This document shows, in pieces, positions 58,837 to 64,000 of a DNA stretch of 64,000 bases. Positions within the stretch are counted from its first letter, which is position 1, and each line of letters begins with the position of its first letter. Source of the DNA: [Zimmermannella] alba NBRC 15616. Lineage in GTDB: Bacteria > Actinomycetota > Actinomycetes > Actinomycetales > Microbacteriaceae. Below the pieces are notes generated by a model. It had not been told where the DNA came from. It made no database searches and worked only from the letters and a program-made list of their open reading frames with translations. A program made the position numbers and the translations under genes. The DNA is taken from contig NZ_BCSO01000001.1 of NCBI RefSeq assembly GCF_001570905.1, positions 186,001 to 250,000 of the forward strand. Direction: 5' to 3'.

Positions 58837-60288
58837 ATGACGAACCAACTGCACGACCTCACAGCCATCGAACTGCGCGAGCAGATGCTCGCCGGTGAGG
58901 TGACCGCACGCGAGGTGAGCGAGCACTTCCTCTCCCGCGCCGAAGCGCTCAACGGAGAACTCCGTGCCTTCACGCACCTCTCGCCAGAGTGCGCCCGCGC
59001 CCGGGTCGACGAGCTCGAGCGAGAAGAAGGCCTGAAACATACCCTGCCGCTCTGGGGCATCCCGATCGGTGACAAGGATCTCGACCATCGGGCGGGCATG
59101 CCGACGAGCTGGGGGTCCCGGCTCGGGAGCTCCGAACCACAGCCCGAAAGTGGGCGCCTTGCCCGCGACCTCGACGCCTCCGGCACCGTGTCGATCGGCA
59201 AGACGAATTGCCCTGAGTTTGGCTTCCCCGCCTACACAGAAAACCTCATCGGCGAACCGGCACGAAACCCGTGGGATACGACGCGCACGCCCGGCGGTTC
59301 CTCAGGTGGAGCGGCCGTTGCGGTTGCTGCGAGGATGCTGCCCTGCGCTCCGGGTTCAGACGGCGGCGGCTCCATCCGCATCCCCGCCGCAGCCTGCGGA
59401 CTCGTCGGCCTCAAGCCCTCGCGCGGCCGTGTGCCCGGCGGCACGGGCATCGACCAACTTGCCGGCCTGCCCGTGTCCGGCCCGCTCACACGCACGGTTG
59501 AGGATGCGGCGCTCCTCCTCGACGGGATGATCGGCCCGCGTCACGGCGACGGCCGAGCACACGATCCCTTCGCACTCGACGCACCGCACCCGGAGCGCTC
59601 CTACTTGGCAGCTCTCCGTGCGAGCGAAACACCGAGGAACCTGCGTGTTGGCGTCTCCACCTGGACGCCGTGGACCGAGCGGATGGAGATCAGCTGGTCC
59701 GACGGTGTGCAGGACGTCCTCGAGCGCACCGTGTCACGTCTCGCCGCACTCGGCCATGACGTCCTGCCTGCGCCGACGCCGGAACGCTGGCAGGGTTACG
59801 CGGACGCGTTCCGTACCGTCTGGCAGGCCGGGGGAGCAGCTCTCCCCGTGACAGATGAAGCACTCGAGCACGTCGAACCGCTCACACGCTGGCTCGTCGG
59901 CGTTGGTCGACAGCGCACCGCCGCCGAACTCGCGCATGCGCTGAAGTGGCTGACCGAGTTCGAGGCGCGCGTCATCGCCGCCTACGAAGCCTTTGACGTC
60001 ATCCTGACGCCCATCTTGAACGACGTCGCGCCAGCCCTTGGCAGCTTCGATCCGGAGGACGGCGAGCGCAACTTCGAGCAGCAATGCCAGTTCACGCCCT
60101 TCACCTCGTATGTGAATGTTGCGGGCCTTCCAGCCATCGCCCTGCCAATCGCTGCCGATCCCTTGCCGATCGGTGTGCAGCTCATTGGCCGGGCTGGCGA
60201 CGAACTGACCCTGCTTCGCCTTGGCCAGCAGCTCGAACGCGAATTTGCCTGGCGCAAACGGGCGTGCCCGCTCGAGACGGTGCGCTAG
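58837..60288 (+). CDS. Amidase signature family protein
   Basis: This 483-residue amidase begins directly after the ung stop. The Ser-cisSer-Lys triad is visible in LWGIPIGDKDLDHRAGMPTS (Lys), TRTPGGSSGGAAVAVAA (cis-Ser) and PGSDGGGSIRIPAAACG (nucleophile Ser). The family hydrolyses amides, including glutaminyl-tRNA in GatA and small amides in others. No gatB or gatC is adjacent, so GatA is unlikely. The substrate is unknown. It shares 4 bp with the convergent HERVH gene. Confidence 0.9.
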   Translation: MTNQLHDLTAIELREQMLAGEVTAREVSEHFLSRAEALNGELRAFTHLSPECARARVDELEREEGLKHTLPLWGIPIGDKDLDHRAGMPTSWGSRLGSSEPQPESGRLARDLDASGTVSIGKTNCPEFGFPAYTENLIGEPARNPWDTTRTPGGSSGGAAVAVAARMLPCAPGSDGGGSIRIPAAACGLVGLKPSRGRVPGGTGIDQLAGLPVSGPLTRTVEDAALLLDGMIGPRHGDGRAHDPFALDAPHPERSYLAALRASETPRNLRVGVSTWTPWTERMEISWSDGVQDVLERTVSRLAALGHDVLPAPTPERWQGYADAFRTVWQAGGAALPVTDEALEHVEPLTRWLVGVGRQRTAAELAHALKWLTEFEARVIAAYEAFDVILTPILNDVAPALGSFDPEDGERNFEQQCQFTPFTSYVNVAGLPAIALPIAADPLPIGVQLIGRAGDELTLLRLGQQLEREFAWRKRACPLETVR

Positions 60289-60725
60289 CGAGCAGACCGA
60301 CGCACGTAGCCGCCATCCTCAAGGCCCGCTTCAATCTCAAAGTGGTTCTTGAGCGGATCGGAACCGGCAAGCCAGTACAGGATGGGGAAGAGAAGCCCGT
60401 ACTTCTTCCACTGATCAACGTGGACGCGCTCGTGGCGCAGTACCCGATCGCTCACGACATTGCCCGTGAGGTAGACGCTGCCAACGCAGGTGCCGCCGCG
60501 CGCGTACGCCCACTTCGGGAGCCCACGACACACAATGAGGCCATCCACGCGCTCGACGCGGCCCTGCGAGAGCGGAAGACCGATCATGAGCGCGCCAACT
60601 GTGGCAAGCTTCGCGCCCGCCTCAGTGAGCGGCGAGTTCACGAACTCACGACGTTCCAGCACCGCGAGGATGATCTTGAGCGCGAGACGGCCCAGAGCTG
60701 GAGGTACAGCAGCGATTCGAGACAC
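60285..60725 (-). CDS. HExxH-like small protein, unknown function
   Basis: From GTG 60725 the product is 146 residues; TATGCT lies 6 nt upstream. Hydrophobic segments near 5-22 and 37-48 (LATVGALMIGLPL) precede WAYARGGTCVGSVYLTGNVV, RHERVHVDQWKKYGLLFPIL then YWLAGSDPLKNHFEIEAGL. HERVH fits the HExxH zinc pattern, and the Glu of HFEIEAG could be the third ligand, so a small metallopeptidase-like fold is possible. Similar proteins in this order are named without evidence. The stop overlaps the amidase stop. Confidence 0.7.
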   Translation of the reverse strand: MSRIAAVPPALGRLALKIILAVLERREFVNSPLTEAGAKLATVGALMIGLPLSQGRVERVDGLIVCRGLPKWAYARGGTCVGSVYLTGNVVSDRVLRHERVHVDQWKKYGLLFPILYWLAGSDPLKNHFEIEAGLEDGGYVRRSAR

Positions 60726-60731
60726 GCGATG

Positions 60732-60737
60732 AGCATA
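60732..60737 (-). promoter_or_regulatory. Leaderless-type -10 box for the HERVH gene
   Basis: TATGCT on the minus strand is followed by 6 nt and GTG 60725. Confidence 0.45.
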
Positions 60738-60788
60738 GAGGCAACATCCTGAACGCATCCGTCGCATGGCCTCGACACGAGACAGCAG

Positions 60789-60820
60789 AAGGGGCGGTCC
60801 ACCGAAACGGACCGCCCCTT
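60789..60820 (-). terminator. Terminator after pspA-like gene
   Basis: AAGGGGCGGTCC and GGACCGCCCCTT form a perfect 12-bp stem around an 8-nt loop. It lies 15 bp after the pspA stop. Confidence 0.75.
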
Positions 60821-60834
60821 CACCACATCACGAC

Positions 60835-61626
60835 TTAGGCGTGCAGCGAGCCACCCTCGAGCTGCTCCGGCGTGAGCGCAGCGCTCTCGCCCTGGCCGAT
60901 CGTGCTCGGCGTGTTGCCGGCCTTGAGCGCGGCGAGGCGAGCCTCAACCTCGGTCATCTGGCCGAGGTCCTCAAGCTGCTCGAACTGAGCGTCAAGGCTC
61001 GAAGCCTGGAGTTCCTGCTGGCCGCGAACGCGGGCTTCTTCGCGGCGGATCTTCTCTTCGAAGCGGCCGATGTCGCTCGTCGGGTCGAGGACGTTGATCT
61101 TGCCCATCGCGTCCATGACCTTGCCCTGGGCCTCAGCGGTCTTGGCGCGAGCGACGAGCTCGTTGCGCTTGGCCTGGAGCTGCGAGAGCTTCGTGCGCAT
61201 GTTCTCGATGCCGGTCTTGAGCTTCTCGACGACCTCGGTCTGCGACGCGATCTGCGGCTCAGCGACACGCATCTCGCCCTCAGCCTGGAGCTGGCGCTGG
61301 AGGGCAACCTTGGCGAGGTTGTCGAACTTGTCGGCGTCGGTGGCGTTGCCAGCGGCGCGGAACTCGTCGGCCTTGCGGCTTGCGGCGAGGGCCTTGCCGC
61401 CCCACTCCTGTGCGGCCTGCTCGTCCTCGCGGTAGTCGTCTTCCATGAGGCGGAGGTTGCCGATGGTCTGGGCGACAGCGGCCTCGGCTTCCGAGATGTT
61501 GTTCGTGAAGTCGCGGATGAGCTGGTCGATCATGAGCTGCGGGTCTTCAGCCTGGTCGATCATCGCGTTGATGTTCGCGCGAACGAGCTGCGAGATACGG
61601 CCGAAGATGGACTGCTTTGCCGGCAT
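60835..61626 (-). CDS. pspA: PspA/IM30 family membrane-stress protein
   Basis: A 263-residue helical coiled-coil protein. It begins SIFGRISQLVRANINAMIDQ, AEDPQLMIDQLIRDFTNNIS, the conserved PspA start, then long charged helices (QLQAKRNELVARAKTAEAQG), ending with a short Gly/Ala tail. PspA/ESCRT-III-like proteins polymerise on damaged membranes. AGGAGG precedes ATG 61626. It lies downstream of the TPM-domain gene on the same strand, which suggests a joint envelope-stress module. Confidence 0.93.
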   Translation of the reverse strand: MPAKQSIFGRISQLVRANINAMIDQAEDPQLMIDQLIRDFTNNISEAEAAVAQTIGNLRLMEDDYREDEQAAQEWGGKALAASRKADEFRAAGNATDADKFDNLAKVALQRQLQAEGEMRVAEPQIASQTEVVEKLKTGIENMRTKLSQLQAKRNELVARAKTAEAQGKVMDAMGKINVLDPTSDIGRFEEKIRREEARVRGQQELQASSLDAQFEQLEDLGQMTEVEARLAALKAGNTPSTIGQGESAALTPEQLEGGSLHA

Positions 61627-61743
61627 GGTGCCTCCTGTCGGGGTGCGGAAAAGTCCCGCGGATGTGAATTGGTCGAAACGAAAAGGTGAGTCGTTGGTCG
61701 TGTGGTTTAGCTTGCCGTGCCCGGTTGAACGTGAGCCGAGCGC

Positions 61744-63831
61744 CTAGCGGAATCCGCCACCGCCGGAGGACGACCAGCCGCCGCCACCGGAGGAGAATCC
61801 GCCACCGCCGCCACCGCCGAAGCCGCCACCAAAGCCACCGCTTCGGCTTGAGCCGCCGCCCGAGAGCATGCCGCCGATGATGCCGCCGATGACGGCGCTG
61901 CCGAAGTCGGAGGAGCGGCCGCCGTAGTAGCCGCCGTAGCGGGAGCGGTAGCCGCTGCCGTAGCCGCCGTAACCTGGAGCGCCGAGCATCATGGCGCCCT
62001 GCTGGACGTCGTTCTCCGCGAGACGCATGGCTTCCTTCGTACGGGCGATGCACTGCTCAGCGTGCGGGCGAGCCTCCAGCGGGGCATCGTTCATGCGCTG
62101 CTGGGCGAGACCGAGCTCGGACTCTGCCTGAGCAAGACGCGTGCGCGCCTCGGTGCCCACGGCACCGCGGTTCGCGTTGATGTAGGAGCTTGCGCCGTCA
62201 AACTGCGAACGCGCCTGCATGAGGATGCCTTCGACGCGCGAACGGTCGCGCGCGATTTGTGCCTGTGCCTCACGCAGGGCACGCACTTGGACATCCAGTT
62301 CGTCATCCGCGGCGCGAAGCGCATCGAGGACCCCGATGGGGTTCCGCTGCGCGTTCTGCGCCGAGCTGGCAGCAGCGATTTCCTTGCGGGCACGTGCGAT
62401 GGCGTCGATCGCGGGCTGTGCCGGGTTCGACTGCTCGAGGAGCGTGATGTCGTTCTGCATGTCGGCGATCTCGGCCTGGATGAGCTGCGCGGCAGCATCC
62501 AGTTCCGTCTCGGCACGCTCGACACGGCCGAGGAGGACGTCGATCTGCGAGATCGCTTCCTGCGCGTCGCGAGCAAACACGGCGGCTTCACCGGGGCGAC
62601 CGGATGCATGGGCCGACTGCGCGTCGGTGACACGGTCGAGGGCGAACGCGAGGCGGTCACGCGACTGCTGCGGAGTATCCACGAGCGTCGAGAGCGACTC
62701 GGGTGTGTGACGCTGCTTGAGTCGCTCGAGGAGCTGCTCGACCGAAGCGATGCGGGCCTGCACCGCCTGGGCAGCTTCAGTCACGGCCATGAGCGTCGAC
62801 GGAACGTTCTTCGCCATGGCGCGAAGGTCGTCGAACTCCTTGCCAGCCTGGGCGAGCCGCTGCGATTCCCGTTCGGTGATCTCGAGGATCCGGGTATTCC
62901 ACTCGAACTGCTGCTCGGGGGTGTCTGGGATGTGGTCGAGGAGGAGGCCCTGGAGCTTGAACGCCTCACCCGCCTGCTCACGTACCGAGACGAGCACCGT
63001 GCGGTACGGCGCAATGGCCTCCTCACCAAACTCGGCACTCGCGAAGGAGAGCTCCTGCTCGCCAGACTTCAGCGCGTCATCCAGACGCACGAGTGACTGA
63101 CCGGCGCGCGTGGCGAGATCGTGCATGCGCTGCTGGGACGCCGCAGCGAGTGCCTGCTGCTCCTTCGCGCGCGTGTGTGAACGACGCCACGTGGCGATAC
63201 CAAAAATGCTGAAGAGGAGAATGGCAAGGCCACCCAGCAGGAAGATTGACGGCATGGCCGAGGCCATCGAGGTGCTTGGCGCGCTGCTCGCACCGGAGCC
63301 GCTCGACGCCCCGGTGATGTCCTTCCCCTGCAGCCCGAGGCGGGCACCGTCAGCCACCGCGATGGCGGCACCGGCAATGTCGTTCGCCTCGAGCTTGGTG
63401 CGGGCCAGCGACTCAATGTCGCGGATCTGGCCCGAGCTGAGGCCCAATTCCTTGCTTGCGTTGATGCCGAAGTCGCCCGCGCGCATCCCCACGTAGAAGA
63501 TGGCGTCCTGCTTGTCGTACCCCGACTTCTCGGCAACCTGGCTTGCCCAGTCGAACCCGTTCGAGGCGCCGTCGAAACGGTTAACGACAATGACGTGGAG
63601 CCGGGCACCGGTCTCAGATTCGAGCACTTCGATGGCCTGCTCGACCTCTGCCTGACGGCCATCGAGCGCGCCAGCCTCATCCCAGACCGCGGTATCGACA
63701 GCCTTGGCGGTCGCTGCAACAGCTGGCGACGTCGGCAGAAGGAAGGTGCTCGCAAACGCGGCGCTCAACACGGCTACCGCGAGTGCGAGGACCACCCGGT
63801 AGGGGAGCGCGAGAGAGGAATAGCGCGACAT
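61744..63831 (-). CDS. TPM-domain membrane protein with long coiled coil and Gly-rich tail
   Basis: A 695-residue protein from ATG 63831. It has a signal peptide (about 1-40; VLALAVAVLSAAFASTFLL), a TPM domain (about 45-175; KAVDTAVWDEAGALDGRQAE; DAIFYVGMRAGDFGINASKE), one membrane helix (about 191-212; IFLLGGLAILLFSIFGIA), a long helical region (about 215-600) and a Gly/Ser-rich tail (SGGFGGGFGGGGGGGFSS). The TPM domain faces outward and the coil is cytoplasmic. The ATG has TACCCT 6 nt upstream. The pairing with PspA supports a membrane-integrity role. Confidence 0.88.
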   Translation of the reverse strand: MSRYSSLALPYRVVLALAVAVLSAAFASTFLLPTSPAVAATAKAVDTAVWDEAGALDGRQAEVEQAIEVLESETGARLHVIVVNRFDGASNGFDWASQVAEKSGYDKQDAIFYVGMRAGDFGINASKELGLSSGQIRDIESLARTKLEANDIAGAAIAVADGARLGLQGKDITGASSGSGASSAPSTSMASAMPSIFLLGGLAILLFSIFGIATWRRSHTRAKEQQALAAASQQRMHDLATRAGQSLVRLDDALKSGEQELSFASAEFGEEAIAPYRTVLVSVREQAGEAFKLQGLLLDHIPDTPEQQFEWNTRILEITERESQRLAQAGKEFDDLRAMAKNVPSTLMAVTEAAQAVQARIASVEQLLERLKQRHTPESLSTLVDTPQQSRDRLAFALDRVTDAQSAHASGRPGEAAVFARDAQEAISQIDVLLGRVERAETELDAAAQLIQAEIADMQNDITLLEQSNPAQPAIDAIARARKEIAAASSAQNAQRNPIGVLDALRAADDELDVQVRALREAQAQIARDRSRVEGILMQARSQFDGASSYINANRGAVGTEARTRLAQAESELGLAQQRMNDAPLEARPHAEQCIARTKEAMRLAENDVQQGAMMLGAPGYGGYGSGYRSRYGGYYGGRSSDFGSAVIGGIIGGMLSGGGSSRSGGFGGGFGGGGGGGFSSGGGGWSSSGGGGFR

Positions 63832-63837
63832 AGCTGG

Positions 63838-63843
63838 AGGGTA
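63838..63843 (-). promoter_or_regulatory. Leaderless-type -10 box for the TPM gene
   Basis: TACCCT on the minus strand is followed by 6 nt and ATG 63831. Nothing else is recognised from here to the window end. Confidence 0.45.
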
Positions 63844-64000
63844 TCGACGACAGATGACACGCAGCCGAGTGTTCGCCCCGGGCTGCCGCAAGTTCGAACG
63901 CTACCGAAACGTCACGTCAATAACGGCTGAACAACGCCCGAGATGGGTCGAGAATCCGAGAGCTTCTCGTGATCCCGTGCCTACCATGGCCGCGCGTCCT

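Noticed and set aside
1-64000. CRISPR array, rRNA operon or prophage
   Set aside because: No regularly spaced direct repeats, no rRNA signature and no phage structural genes were seen.

Overview
The window is high-GC DNA from an actinobacterium, most likely Micrococcales and close to Microbacteriaceae. The evidence is a tmRNA whose tag reads ANAKRTDFALAA, a fused 2-oxoglutarate decarboxylase/dehydrogenase (Kgd/OdhA), an aroA-rsgA-hisN cluster, a GuaB1-type IMPDH relative, DUF3039 and septum-formation-domain lipoproteins, a SigH/RshA-like ECF pair, a Gram-positive Tad pilus operon without outer-membrane genes, and many starts that look leaderless (a TANNNT box 6-7 nt before ATG/GTG). I cannot name the species.

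Layout. 0-2 kb: an IS481 transposase cut by the window edge, an XRE/cupin regulator and a DUF2938 membrane protein. 2-4 kb: an Lrp/AsnC regulator divergent from a Pat/HisC-type aminotransferase. 4-12.9 kb: housekeeping and envelope genes (small membrane protein, acidic-tail protein, nitrilase-family hydrolase, HtrA protease, EcsC-like protein, ABC exporter pair, DUF3039, pncB). 12.9-15.2 kb: murI-rph-rdgB. 15.2-16.5 kb: a three-gene toxin-antitoxin-like cassette, a strong terminator, a possible integration scar and tRNA-Leu(UAG). 16.6-18.9 kb: a LysP-type permease and a VIT-family transporter with a possible iron-repressor box. 19-23.6 kb: the Tad/Flp pilus operon (tadA, tadB, tadC, flp, two tadE, tadG), followed by decayed genes to 24.7 kb. 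24.9-28.5 kb: prfB, ftsE, ftsX, smpB.

28.6-31.8 kb holds two tandem, uncharacterised, single-pass membrane proteins that share six cysteines; they are the best candidate here for an undescribed family. tmRNA follows at 31.96-32.33 kb. Its 3' end opens an accessory island (32.4-36.2 kb) with three type II toxin-antitoxin pairs (RelB/YafQ-like, YefM/YoeB, VapB/VapC), an excisionase-like HTH protein, an amphi-Trp protein and an orphan. From 36.2 kb the backbone returns: TatD, TcdA, two septum-formation lipoproteins, hisN-rsgA-aroA, the sigma/anti-sigma pair, kgd, guaB1, two CNNM/CBS proteins, nnrD, a GT87-like protein, metX/metY, an SDR-S51-ung-amidase run, an HExxH-like protein, PspA and a TPM protein.

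The genes group into translation and ribosome rescue (prfB, smpB, tmRNA, rph), division and envelope (ftsEX, murI, septum-formation lipoproteins, HtrA, PspA/TPM), sulfur-amino-acid synthesis (metY-metX), and redox stress (sigH/rshA). Long antisense reading frames are common because of the GC content and were not annotated. Function calls rest on motif recognition by eye.
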